5,770 bases of DNA from an uncultured Phascolarctobacterium sp. (lineage in GTDB: Bacteria > Bacillota > Negativicutes > Acidaminococcales > Acidaminococcaceae), in NCBI GenBank assembly GCA_946002345.1, contig CAMFZA010000120.1:1-5770 (forward strand), given 5' to 3'. Positions 1 to 5,716 of the stretch are shown piece by piece. Each line of letters starts with the position of its first letter. Within the stretch, counting starts at the first letter, position 1. The notes below the pieces were generated by a model that ran no database searches, was not told the DNA's origin, and was given only the letters and a program-made list of their open reading frames with translations. The position numbers and the translations under genes were made by a program.

Positions 1-171
1 GAGCACTGTGTAAAGGCAGTTAGCGATGCCCTGAAGGCTCTGCCCGGCATCACCAGCGTCACTGTCTCCTTAGAAGACAACGTAGCCACCGTTTCCGGCC
101 CCGACCCCGATGACGCAGCTATTAAAGCTGCTATCGAAGACACTGGCTTTGACGTTATCGAAATCGCCTAA
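1..171 (+). CDS. Heavy-metal-associated (HMA) domain protein, CopZ-like copper chaperone, 3' part only
   Basis: Frame 1 is open from the first base to a TAA at 169-171 and encodes the last 56 residues of a small metal-binding domain. It opens with Glu-His-Cys. In HMA domains this Cys is the second of a CxxC metal site, so the first Cys should be encoded by the codon just before the window. The motif AIEDTGFDV near the end is the typical last strand of the ferredoxin-like HMA fold, and the protein stops soon after it, as free-standing CopZ chaperones of about 65-70 residues do. Family members bind Cu(I) in the cytosol and hand it to P-type ATPases. A C-terminal HMA domain of a larger protein cannot be excluded because the 5' end is missing. 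The gene converges on the MATE gene across an 88-base gap. Confidence 0.85.
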   Translation, partial: EHCVKAVSDALKALPGITSVTVSLEDNVATVSGPDPDDAAIKAAIEDTGFDVIEIA

Positions 172-259
172 GCTAGCACACCGGGCTAAGGTATAATTCC
201 ATGCTTGCCCAAGCTTAAGCAACACAAAAGCTCCCAGCCTACAAAGACTGCATTAAGAC
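172..259. other. Convergent intergenic gap with no clear terminator
   Basis: This 88-base gap lies between the stop codons of two converging genes. I see only weak structure. A 5-bp TGCTT/AAGCA pairing (about 202-222) has no following T-run. On the minus strand, AGGCT-GGG-AGCTT (about 228-240, one G-U pair) is followed by a few T residues and might act as a weak terminator for the transporter. Neither is strong enough to call as a feature. Confidence 0.4.
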
Positions 260-1615
260 CTAGCAAGCAAGGAGCAATTCTATTACTAAAATACAACCAG
301 CCGCAAAAGCCCAACGAAAAGAGCAGAACACAAATAAAGCACAGCTGATCCAGGAAATCGGAGAAGCAACACGAGCGCCAATGTAACCAAAGGCTTCACT
401 TAAATAAATGGCCGCTCCGGAGCGCATAATTAGCTCGATAAAGCCCGACATCATGGGCACAAGGCCAATACCCATGCCCTGACAAGCATTGCGGTAGATA
501 AAAATCTGGCTTAGGAAAAAGTACACCGGCACCGTATAGAGAATATACAAATGGGCCGCCTCCATAACCTCCGGCCCCGGATTTTCCATAAAAATACCAA
601 TAATATGCTCCCCAAAAAGGAACATACACAAGGCCGCAAACACACTAAAGCCTAGGCTGAGCATGGAACATTTGCGCACTGCCTCACGAATTCTATCAAA
701 ACGACGTGCACCATAATTCTGCGCAGTAAATACAGCCATAGCAATACCCGAAGAAATCATGGGCTGCAGAGCCATTTGCTCCACACGTGTAGCTGCCGTA
801 AATCCGGCAATCTGTTGTCCGCCAAACTTGTTGCACACCGATTGCAGCACAATAATGCCCAAGCCCAAAACACTGAACTGCACCGCCATAGGCAAGCCCA
901 TGCGCAAATGAGCCCACACCTCTGGCCAATCCAAGTTAAAATCCTTGCGCTTTAGGTGCAGTTGGGGAAAGCGCTTATAAATATACACCAGACACAAAAT
1001 GGCGGATATAGCCTGCGCAATAACCAATGCCACCGCACTGCCCGGCACACCCCAGCCCAAGAGCAAAATAAAGCACAGGGCCAGTACAATATTCACCAAA
1101 GAGGACACAATCAAAAAATACAGGGGCGTTTTACTATCACCCAAGGAACGCATAATTCCTGATAAAAGATTATAGCCCATCATAGCAAAAAGGCCGTCCA
1201 CAATAATCATAACATAAGCCTTGGCATCCTCTAAAAGCTCTAGGGGAATATTCATCAGCACCAAAGCCGGGTCAATAATTATATGAAAAACCAGCATAAT
1301 AAGCAGGGTAAACAGCACGCTAAGCACAGTACAGGTGCCAATGCTGCGACGCATACCATCCATGTCCCCCGCACCATAACGCTGTCCTGTGACAACGGTG
1401 CAGCCATTGGACAGTCCGATAGTCAACACCATCGTCATCATAAAAAGGGGTGTGACAGAGCCCACCGCTGCCAATGCCTCCACACCAATGGTACGACCAA
1501 CAATGACCACGTCAGCAATATTATAAAGCTGCTGAAAAACATTACCAATGAGCAGAGGTATCATAAAGAGAAGGATCAGCTTTAAGGGCTCACCCTCCGT
1601 CATATTTTGTAGCAT
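260..1615 (-). CDS. MATE family multidrug efflux transporter
   Basis: This 451-residue polytopic membrane protein has the usual MATE size (about 440-460) and a hydrophobicity pattern fitting 12 helices in two similar halves. Diagnostic stretches are PLLIGNVFQQLYNIADVVIVG at the first helix (residues 20-40, including Asp35, the position of a conserved acidic residue in many MATE pumps), GIMRSLGDSKTPL at 153-165, and QPMISSGIAMAVFTAQNYGA at 284-303, the second-half signature. Family members export cationic drugs, dyes or metabolites across the cytoplasmic membrane in exchange for Na+ or H+. The substrate cannot be read from sequence. The ATG at 1613-1615 is chosen because CTGGAGG lies 5 bases upstream; the internal ATG at codon 5 is too far from it. 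The gene has its own promoter and a palindrome over the likely transcription start, suggesting repressor control. The C-terminus ends in a hydrophobic run without the usual basic tail. Confidence 0.95.
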   Translation of the reverse strand: MLQNMTEGEPLKLILLFMIPLLIGNVFQQLYNIADVVIVGRTIGVEALAAVGSVTPLFMMTMVLTIGLSNGCTVVTGQRYGAGDMDGMRRSIGTCTVLSVLFTLLIMLVFHIIIDPALVLMNIPLELLEDAKAYVMIIVDGLFAMMGYNLLSGIMRSLGDSKTPLYFLIVSSLVNIVLALCFILLLGWGVPGSAVALVIAQAISAILCLVYIYKRFPQLHLKRKDFNLDWPEVWAHLRMGLPMAVQFSVLGLGIIVLQSVCNKFGGQQIAGFTAATRVEQMALQPMISSGIAMAVFTAQNYGARRFDRIREAVRKCSMLSLGFSVFAALCMFLFGEHIIGIFMENPGPEVMEAAHLYILYTVPVYFFLSQIFIYRNACQGMGIGLVPMMSGFIELIMRSGAAIYLSEAFGYIGARVASPISWISCALFVFCSFRWAFAAGCILVIELLLAC

Positions 1616-1620
1616 AAATA

Positions 1621-1627
1621 CCTCCAG
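1621..1627 (-). promoter_or_regulatory. Ribosome binding site of the MATE gene
   Basis: On the minus strand CTGGAGG lies 5 bases before the ATG at 1613-1615. This near-consensus Shine-Dalgarno sequence favours that ATG over the in-frame ATG at 1601-1603, which would be 17 bases away. Confidence 0.8.
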
Positions 1628-1638
1628 AAAAACTAATA

Positions 1639-1650
1639 GACTAATCAGTC
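1639..1650. promoter_or_regulatory. Operator-like palindrome at the MATE transcription start
   Basis: GACT-AATC-AGTC is a 12-base interrupted palindrome lying immediately downstream of the -10 box and spanning the predicted start site. The hexamer ACTAAT is repeated directly at 1632-1637 and 1640-1645, overlapping one arm. Position and symmetry suit a dimeric repressor such as a TetR or MarR family protein, which often control MATE pumps, but no regulator gene is in the window. The site is short and could be chance. Confidence 0.35.
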
Positions 1651-1652
1651 AA

Positions 1653-1681
1653 ACTATAACACAAAAAATTTTTATTGTAAA
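1653..1681 (-). promoter_or_regulatory. Sigma-70/sigma-A type promoter of the MATE gene
   Basis: Read on the minus strand, a -35 box TTTACA (1676-1681) and a -10 box TATAGT (1653-1658) are separated by exactly 17 bases. Each box differs from consensus at one position. The predicted start of transcription is near 1646, giving a leader of about 30 bases before the ATG. The spacer is A/T-rich. Confidence 0.75.
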
Positions 1682-1705
1682 GCATCTTTAGCGGCTCTTT
1701 TACAC

Positions 1706-1740
1706 CAAAAAGAGAAGACGTATGCGCTCGCATACGCCTT
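1706..1740 (-). terminator. Rho-independent terminator after the FAH-family gene
   Basis: An 8-bp perfect stem CGTATGCG/CGCATACG (1719-1726 and 1729-1736) with a 2-base gap is extended by a 3-bp AAG/CTT pairing beyond one mismatch. On the minus strand it is followed within a few bases by CTCTTTTT (T-run at 1707-1711). It starts 11 bases beyond the stop codon of the FAH-family gene and separates that unit from the MATE promoter. Confidence 0.8.
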
Positions 1741-1751
1741 GCTTTTAGTTT

Positions 1752-2519
1752 TTACTCTGCCCGCTCTACATAGTTGGTAATAGAGCCAATGCCCTCAATC
1801 TCTACTTTTACTTCATCCCCATCATTCAAAAGGCCGGAGCCTACAGGGGTACCGGTGAGCACAATATCACCGGCATCCAAGGTAAAGCTATGGGAAATAT
1901 AGCTCAAAATCTCATAGGGATTATACACCATATTCTTCGTATTGGCATTTTGCTTCAGTTCACCATTAACCCAGGATTTGATGGACAAATTAGTGGGGTC
2001 CAACTTAGTTTCCATCCACGGACCTAAGGGACAGAAGGTGTCAAAGGATTTGGAGCGTAGCCATTGCAGCTCCTTGCGTTGCAAATCCCGAGCCGTAATA
2101 TCGTTGGCACAGGTATAGCCAAGAATATATTTAGGAACCTCCTCAGGAGCAACATCTTTCATCTTCTTTTTAATGACAATGGCCAGCTCCACGCCAAAGG
2201 CCAGCTCCTCCACAGCCTTGGGCCAAATAATCTTTTCTCTAGGTCCAATAACAGTATGGGAGGCCTTGCAGCACAGCATGGGCTCCTGAGGAACAGCTTC
2301 GCCAAACTCATTAGCGCGCTTACGAAAATTTAAGCTAACACAGATAATCTGCTTAGGAACGCAGGGAGCTAAAAGGCGCACCTCGTCCATTCTATACACA
2401 TCCTCGGTGATTTGCCAAAAGGTTTCCAGGCTGCCCTGCACCCTGGTAATGGAATCACCATTAATAAAACCGATGCCAATAAAGCCGGTTTTCAGGTCCT
2501 CAAAACGTACACACCTCAT
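1752..2519 (-). CDS. Fumarylacetoacetate hydrolase (FAH) family protein
   Basis: This 255-residue protein has the length and motif order of the FAHD1/HpcE-like branch of the FAH superfamily, metal-dependent C-C hydrolases, decarboxylases and isomerases acting on 2-oxo acids. Visible motifs are LNFRKRANEFG (63-73), VELAIVI (110-116), GYTCANDITARDLQ (134-147) with the metal-ligand Asp140, KSFDTFCPLGP (157-167) and LTGTPVG (221-227). The family normally has an ExE metal pair before the LAxVI stretch; here the first Glu appears replaced by Gly109, leaving Glu111. The ATG overlaps the stop of the PHP gene (ATGA) and is preceded by GGAGG (2527-2531) at 7 bases, so translation is probably coupled. 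It is the last gene before the 1706-1740 terminator. The specific reaction cannot be assigned; oxaloacetate or acylpyruvate decarboxylase/hydrolase activity is one possibility from the family. Confidence 0.9.
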   Translation of the reverse strand: MRCVRFEDLKTGFIGIGFINGDSITRVQGSLETFWQITEDVYRMDEVRLLAPCVPKQIICVSLNFRKRANEFGEAVPQEPMLCCKASHTVIGPREKIIWPKAVEELAFGVELAIVIKKKMKDVAPEEVPKYILGYTCANDITARDLQRKELQWLRSKSFDTFCPLGPWMETKLDPTNLSIKSWVNGELKQNANTKNMVYNPYEILSYISHSFTLDAGDIVLTGTPVGSGLLNDGDEVKVEIEGIGSITNYVERAE

Positions 2520-3304
2520 TTGGACACCTCCATAATCTGCATCTTTCTCTTTTTAAAATACACAGGCGTCAATTGGCAGGCAGCAGCGATTTGCAGCGCT
2601 TCAGCTAAACGACGCCCCACATGCTCCGCATAATGGGCATCACTGCCAATAGTACAATACTTACCGCCCAAGGCGTGATAACGCTTATACAGCGGCAACA
2701 GACCTGCTACCGCAGCAGCATCATCCAAGCGACGGGTATTGATTTCTATAGGAATATTTTTATCTATCAACAGCTGAAACAGCTTGTCGAACAACTCCGG
2801 TGCATCGGCCAGACGCAGCTCCCGCTCCTCTCCCGTATAGGGCCAGTAGCGGCAAATATAATCGATATGGGCAAAGGCATCAAAATCCCGGTCCTGCTCC
2901 ACGCAGGTGATGGAATCCTGCAAAAACTCCTCCACAATCTGCTGGCGGGTACGACCTGCATAGCAGGTGGACTCATACAAGTCCCTTTTACCGATACAAT
3001 GGATGGACCCCAACACAAAATCGAAATCATGTCCCTGGGCCACCCTTTTGTCCTCCACTGCGGTGTGAGTTTGCATACCGATTTCAATACCAAGGAGCAC
3101 CTTATCATTACATAGGGGCTTCAGGCGTGCAAAATATTCATCTATATCAAAGGTAAAAGCATCGGGATTAGTAGGATAATCGTAATCCCAGTGCTCCGTA
3201 ACAATCATACCAATTTTTTCTGCTGTAGCTGCAGCTATAGCGTCGGCAAACTGCATATGGCTGTCACAGGAATAATCGCAGTGCATATGTGTATCAAAAA
3301 GCAA
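2516..3304 (-). CDS. PHP-superfamily phosphoesterase, histidinol-phosphatase (HisJ) type
   Basis: The protein is 262 residues from a TTG start at 3302-3304, or 265 from the GTG at 3311-3313. The complete PHP metal site is visible (TTG numbering): DTHMH (His6, His8), TEHWD (His38), GIEIG (Glu74), GSIH (His102), AHID (His146) and GSDAH (Asp222, His224). The arrangement, GSIH spacing and PIEINT stretch match the HisJ branch, which dephosphorylates L-histidinol phosphate in histidine synthesis using a trinuclear metal centre. No other his gene is nearby, so another phosphoester substrate remains possible. TTG is preferred because AGAAGGTG lies 6 bases before it, whereas no Shine-Dalgarno sequence precedes the GTG. 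The gene begins 42 bases after ychF with no terminator between them, and its stop overlaps the FAH-family start by 4 bases, implying cotranscription. Confidence 0.88.
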   Translation of the reverse strand: MLFDTHMHCDYSCDSHMQFADAIAAATAEKIGMIVTEHWDYDYPTNPDAFTFDIDEYFARLKPLCNDKVLLGIEIGMQTHTAVEDKRVAQGHDFDFVLGSIHCIGKRDLYESTCYAGRTRQQIVEEFLQDSITCVEQDRDFDAFAHIDYICRYWPYTGEERELRLADAPELFDKLFQLLIDKNIPIEINTRRLDDAAAVAGLLPLYKRYHALGGKYCTIGSDAHYAEHVGRRLAEALQIAAACQLTPVYFKKRKMQIMEVSK

Positions 3305-3310
3305 GTAAAA

Positions 3311-3318
3311 CACCTTCT
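3311..3318 (-). promoter_or_regulatory. Ribosome binding site that favours a TTG start for the PHP gene
   Basis: Minus-strand AGAAGGTG is followed by the 6-base spacer TTTTAC and then TTG (3302-3304). The alternative GTG at 3311-3313 is itself the last three bases of this motif and has no good Shine-Dalgarno sequence upstream. Confidence 0.6.
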
Positions 3319-3346
3319 TATGGACAAAGCGTCCTCAAACACTCTC

Positions 3347-4453
3347 TTACACGTTGAAGCGGAATTCGACTACATCGCCATCCTGCATAACGTAGTCCTT
3401 GCCCTCCAAACGTACTAAGCCCTTTTCACGGGCAGCGGCCTTGCTACCACAGGCTACCAAATCATCATAAGAAACAATTTCGGCGCGAATAAAGCCACGC
3501 TCAAAATCAGTATGAATCTTGCCAGCTGCCTGGGGAGCCTTTGTATTTTGCTTAATGGTCCAAGCGCGGGTTTCTATTTCAGCGGCGGTTAGGATGGTGA
3601 TAATTCCCATAAGATTATAGCCTGCTTTAATCAAACGATCCAAGCCGGTTTCCTCCAAGCCTGCCATAGCCAAAAACTCAGCTGCCTCTTCCCCATCCAG
3701 CTCGGCAATTTCGCTTTCCATTTTAGCGGAAACAACAATTACCTCGGAGCCTTCCTCCGCAGCATATTTTTTTACAGCCTGCACATGGGGATTAGCACTG
3801 GTATCAGCAACCTCGCCCTCAGCCACATTGGTTACATACAAAATGGGCTTCATGGTCAAAAGATGCACGTCGCCCAACAGCTCCTGCTCCTCTTCAGACA
3901 GGCCTACGCGACGGGCAGGCACGCCCTCGGAAAGTCCAGCCATGATTTTCTCCATCACAGCCTGCTCCAGCTTCACCTTTTTATCGCCAGTCTTAGCTAA
4001 TTTCACCAAACGCTCCTGACGTTTTTCCACGGTTTCCATATCAGCCAGGCACAGCTCGGTATTAATAATATCAATATCACGCAGGGGGTCAATGCTGCCC
4101 TCAACGTGGGTAATATTGCCATCCTCAAAGCAGCGCACTACCTCAGCCACTGCATCCACCTCGCGGATATGTGCCAAAAATTTATTGCCCAAGCCCTCAC
4201 CCTTGGAGGCACCCTTGACAAGGCCTGCAATATCTACAAAGCGCATAGCGGCAGGCACAATTTTGCGAGATTTAAACATATCACTCAAAACATCTAAGCG
4301 TTTATCAGGAACATCAACAACGCCCACATTAGGCTCAATAGTACAAAAAGGATAGTTGGCAGCCTCAGCGCCGGCCTTAGTAATAGCATTAAATAAAGTG
4401 CTCTTGCCCACATTAGGCAATCCCACAATACCAACCTCTAAATTAGTGCTCAC
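3347..4453 (-). CDS. ychF: Redox-regulated ATPase YchF (Obg-like ATPase)
   Basis: This 368-residue protein (370 if started at the ATG at 4457-4459) fits YchF/OLA1, normally about 363-370 residues. Motifs in GTG-start numbering: P-loop GLPNVGKST (11-19), [11 protein letters not shown] with Cys37 equivalent to the redox-linked Cys35 of E. coli Ych[18 protein letters not shown] (74-90, switch II), the nonstandard G4 motif NVAE (209-212) that explains ATP rather than GTP preference, and a C-terminal TGS domain (about 285-368) with [20 protein letters not shown] and the family's FNV ending. YchF binds ribosomes and is a negative regulator of oxidative-stress responses in E. coli. AGGAG lies 8 bases before GTG (4451-4453) but only 2 before the ATG, so the GTG is preferred. 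It is the first gene of a probable three-gene unit. Confidence 0.95.
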   Translation of the reverse strand: MSTNLEVGIVGLPNVGKSTLFNAITKAGAEAANYPFCTIEPNVGVVDVPDKRLDVLSDMFKSRKIVPAAMRFVDIAGLVKGASKGEGLGNKFLAHIREVDAVAEVVRCFEDGNITHVEGSIDPLRDIDIINTELCLADMETVEKRQERLVKLAKTGDKKVKLEQAVMEKIMAGLSEGVPARRVGLSEEEQELLGDVHLLTMKPILYVTNVAEGEVADTSANPHVQAVKKYAAEEGSEVIVVSAKMESEIAELDGEEAAEFLAMAGLEETGLDRLIKAGYNLMGIITILTAAEIETRAWTIKQNTKAPQAAGKIHTDFERGFIRAEIVSYDDLVACGSKAAAREKGLVRLEGKDYVMQDGDVVEFRFNV

Positions 4454-4461
4454 ATTCATCG

Positions 4462-4466
4462 CTCCT
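4462..4466 (-). promoter_or_regulatory. Ribosome binding site of ychF
   Basis: Minus-strand AGGAG is 2 bases from the ATG at 4457-4459 and 8 bases from the in-frame GTG at 4451-4453. Typical spacing is 5-9 bases, so the site favours the GTG and a protein beginning Met-Ser-Thr-Asn-Leu-Glu-Val-Gly. Confidence 0.6.
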
Positions 4467-4509
4467 ATCTTTATAATTCGTCAAGCGTAATTAACTCCAT
4501 ATCTAATAT

Positions 4510-4538
4510 ATTTTACAATACTAGGCTTGTTTATGCAA
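4510..4538 (-). promoter_or_regulatory. Possible promoter of the ychF-PHP-FAH unit
   Basis: On the minus strand a -10-like TAAAAT (4510-4515) follows a weak -35-like TTGCAT (4533-4538) at 17-base spacing. The region is A/T-rich and lies between the terminator at 4574-4606 and ychF, so a promoter is expected here, but this exact assignment is tentative because the -35 box is poor. Confidence 0.35.
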
Positions 4539-4573
4539 TAATTTATCTTTAAAAACAACGGCTGCTTCACCTG

Positions 4574-4606
4574 TATATAAAAGACCCGAGCACCATTGCT
4601 CGGGTC
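4574..4606 (-). terminator. Rho-independent terminator after the exported-protein gene
   Basis: A perfect 9-bp stem GACCCGAGC/GCTCGGGTC (4583-4591 and 4598-4606) has a 6-base loop. On the minus strand it is followed directly by TTTTATATA. It begins 12 bases after the TAA of the exported-protein gene and isolates it from ychF. Confidence 0.9.
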
Positions 4607-4618
4607 AAATATTAGATC

Positions 4619-5329
4619 TTATTTCTTGTTTCTCTTTTCCATAATGCTTTGAGCACGAGCACGCATAGCAGGGTCTGCAACCTGCTTGTATTCAGCACTG
4701 GGCAAAGCAAAATAGGACTCGTCAGCTACATTGGAAACCTCCTCTACCTTTACAAAAGGCAGATATGCAGTTTGGTAGCCAAGCCATTTTTCGGTACCCT
4801 TTTCATAGTAAAAGGTCAAGGTATTGTTGCCCTTGGTCATTCTGTCATAATCATACCCAGTTGCTGCATCATTGCCGCCCACAGGACGAACGTTGAACCA
4901 GCCAATCAAGCTCTCTGCAAAGGGAGAGCTCATGCCGGGCAGGGCAGGCACTCTATCATAGGTTTTATTTACCAAATCAATGGCATACCAAAAACCATCC
5001 TTGCAAAAATCCACATTATCCTTGATGATCTTGCCTTCACCATCAATAATAGTAGCACGCTTAGCAGCAATACCATTATTCTCGTTATACTCAGTGCGAC
5101 TGGTACGTTTCTTTTTAGCTGTGGGAAGATTATTATAAGCATCAGCAGTCAACACATCACGCATGTCAATGGTTTGGGAAACCACCAAATGCACAGGATG
5201 CTTGTCGCTGTTCAAGGTTTGCCCCAAAAGCTTAATGGTACGCTGTCCCGGATTATATGCTAAAGCTACGGCAGCACACATTACGGTCATGAGAAAAGTA
5301 AATAATAAAATGCGCATAGATTTACCCAT
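4619..5329 (-). CDS. Unrecognised exported protein with Sec signal peptide
   Basis: This 236-residue protein starts at the ATG at 5327-5329, chosen because AGAGGTG lies 6 bases before it. The frame extends 6 codons further to a TTG (5345-5347), but that codon precedes the ribosome binding site. Residues 1-24 form a classic Sec signal peptide: basic start (Lys3, Arg6), hydrophobic core, and an Ala-Leu-Ala cleavage site before Tyr25. No lipobox is present, so it is probably secreted, periplasmic or surface-associated rather than a lipoprotein. The mature part has one Cys (108), a basic KKKR patch (72-75), a FWYAIDLVNKTYDRVP stretch (113-128) and a charged C-terminus (RARAQSIMEKRNKK). The alternation around 94-128 loosely resembles beta-rich LolA-like carrier domains, but I cannot assign a family. 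It has its own promoter and terminator and no partner gene in an operon. Confidence 0.85.
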   Translation of the reverse strand: MGKSMRILLFTFLMTVMCAAVALAYNPGQRTIKLLGQTLNSDKHPVHLVVSQTIDMRDVLTADAYNNLPTAKKKRTSRTEYNENNGIAAKRATIIDGEGKIIKDNVDFCKDGFWYAIDLVNKTYDRVPALPGMSSPFAESLIGWFNVRPVGGNDAATGYDYDRMTKGNNTLTFYYEKGTEKWLGYQTAYLPFVKVEEVSNVADESYFALPSAEYKQVADPAMRARAQSIMEKRNKK

Positions 5330-5335
5330 GTAATT

Positions 5336-5342
5336 CACCTCT
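5336..5342 (-). promoter_or_regulatory. Ribosome binding site fixing the start of the exported protein
   Basis: Minus-strand AGAGGTG is separated by 6 bases (AATTAC) from ATG at 5327-5329. The upstream in-frame TTG at 5345-5347 lies before this site and has no Shine-Dalgarno sequence of its own, so the shorter form with an N-terminal signal peptide is favoured. Confidence 0.75.
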
Positions 5343-5361
5343 TGCAATAGTGTATGTACCT

Positions 5362-5370
5362 ATTATAACA
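5362..5370 (-). promoter_or_regulatory. Extended -10 promoter of the exported-protein gene
   Basis: The minus strand reads TGTTATAAT, a perfect TATAAT -10 box (5362-5367) preceded by the TGn extension (5368-5370). No good -35 box is found 16-18 bases upstream, which is typical of extended -10 promoters. The predicted transcript start is near 5355, giving a leader of about 25 bases. Confidence 0.65.
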
Positions 5371-5425
5371 CGGGGCAGGTATTTTAAGCTAGTAAAGTTT
5401 TTCTAATGCAGTAAATTTTGCACAT

Positions 5426-5458
5426 AAAAAGACCCTGCACATTTCTATGCAGGGTCTT
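5426..5458 (-). terminator. Rho-independent terminator after rpsR
   Basis: An 11-bp perfect stem AAGACCCTGCA/TGCAGGGTCTT (5429-5439 and 5448-5458) has an 8-base loop. On the minus strand the hairpin ends in a run of five T residues (5426-5430). It starts 9 bases beyond the rpsR stop and ends the ribosomal-protein/ssb transcription unit. Confidence 0.9.
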
Positions 5459-5467
5459 GCATGCCGA

Positions 5468-5698
5468 TTATTCGCAAGTGAACGGCAGCAAAGCAACGCA
5501 GCGAGCGCGTTTGATTGCTACGGTCAATTGGCGTTGATGCTTAGCGCAGGTGCCGGAGATACGACGGGGTAAAATCTTACCGCGTTCGGTAACATAACGG
5601 CGCAGCTTGGCTACATCCTTGTAATCGATTTCTTCAACTTTATCAACACAGAAGCTGCAAACTTTTCTTCTGGGTCTTCTGCCTCTTTCACGTTTCAT
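5468..5698 (-). CDS. rpsR: Small subunit ribosomal protein bS18
   Basis: This complete 76-residue protein matches S18 over its whole length: basic N-terminus, [20 protein letters not shown] (23-42), [16 protein letters not shown] (43-58) and [13 protein letters not shown] (61-73). S18 sits on the 30S platform, partnering S6 and rRNA. This is the cysteine-containing, zinc-binding version: Cys14 and Cys17 (CSFC) plus Cys51 and His54 (CAKH) replace the non-metal residues of the E. coli protein. Cys67 and Cys75 are additional. The ATG has GGAGG 7 bases upstream (5706-5710). An ATG at 5701-5703 is out of frame and ignored. The gene follows ssb by 18 bases, the common rpsF-ssb-rpsR order; rpsF would lie beyond the window. 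Confidence 0.98.
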   Translation of the reverse strand: MKRERGRRPRRKVCSFCVDKVEEIDYKDVAKLRRYVTERGKILPRRISGTCAKHQRQLTVAIKRARCVALLPFTCE

Positions 5699-5716
5699 TG
5701 CATAACCTCCCTTAAA

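Noticed and set aside
198..245. Weak inverted repeats between the HMA and MATE genes as possible terminators
   Set aside because: Stems are only 5 bp, one with a G-U pair, and T-runs are poor; evidence is too thin for a terminator call.
956..1585. Two plus-strand open frames (68 and 100 codons) opposite the MATE gene
   Set aside because: Their Gln/His/Asn/Thr-rich translations are what the antisense of membrane-protein codons produces; no ribosome binding site was seen.
2621..3115. A 164-codon open frame on the plus strand, opposite the PHP gene
   Set aside because: The opposite strand carries the complete set of PHP metal-binding motifs, so this is a mirror frame.
3322..3334. Small hairpin GGAC-AAAGC-GTCC between ychF and the PHP gene
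   Set aside because: The 4-bp stem is too short and has no T-run, so it was not called a terminator.
3828..4355. Several plus-strand open frames of 63-87 codons opposite ychF
   Set aside because: They overlap a clearly conserved ATPase gene and have low-complexity Ser/Thr-rich translations.
4649..5263. A 204-codon open frame on the plus strand, opposite the exported-protein gene
   Set aside because: It lies wholly antisense to a gene with a good ribosome binding site, signal peptide, promoter and terminator. Its translation resembles no protein and it has no convincing start signal.
5330..5347. Six-codon N-terminal extension of the exported protein from TTG
   Set aside because: The extension contains the Shine-Dalgarno sequence that serves the ATG at 5327-5329 and would put extra residues before the signal peptide.
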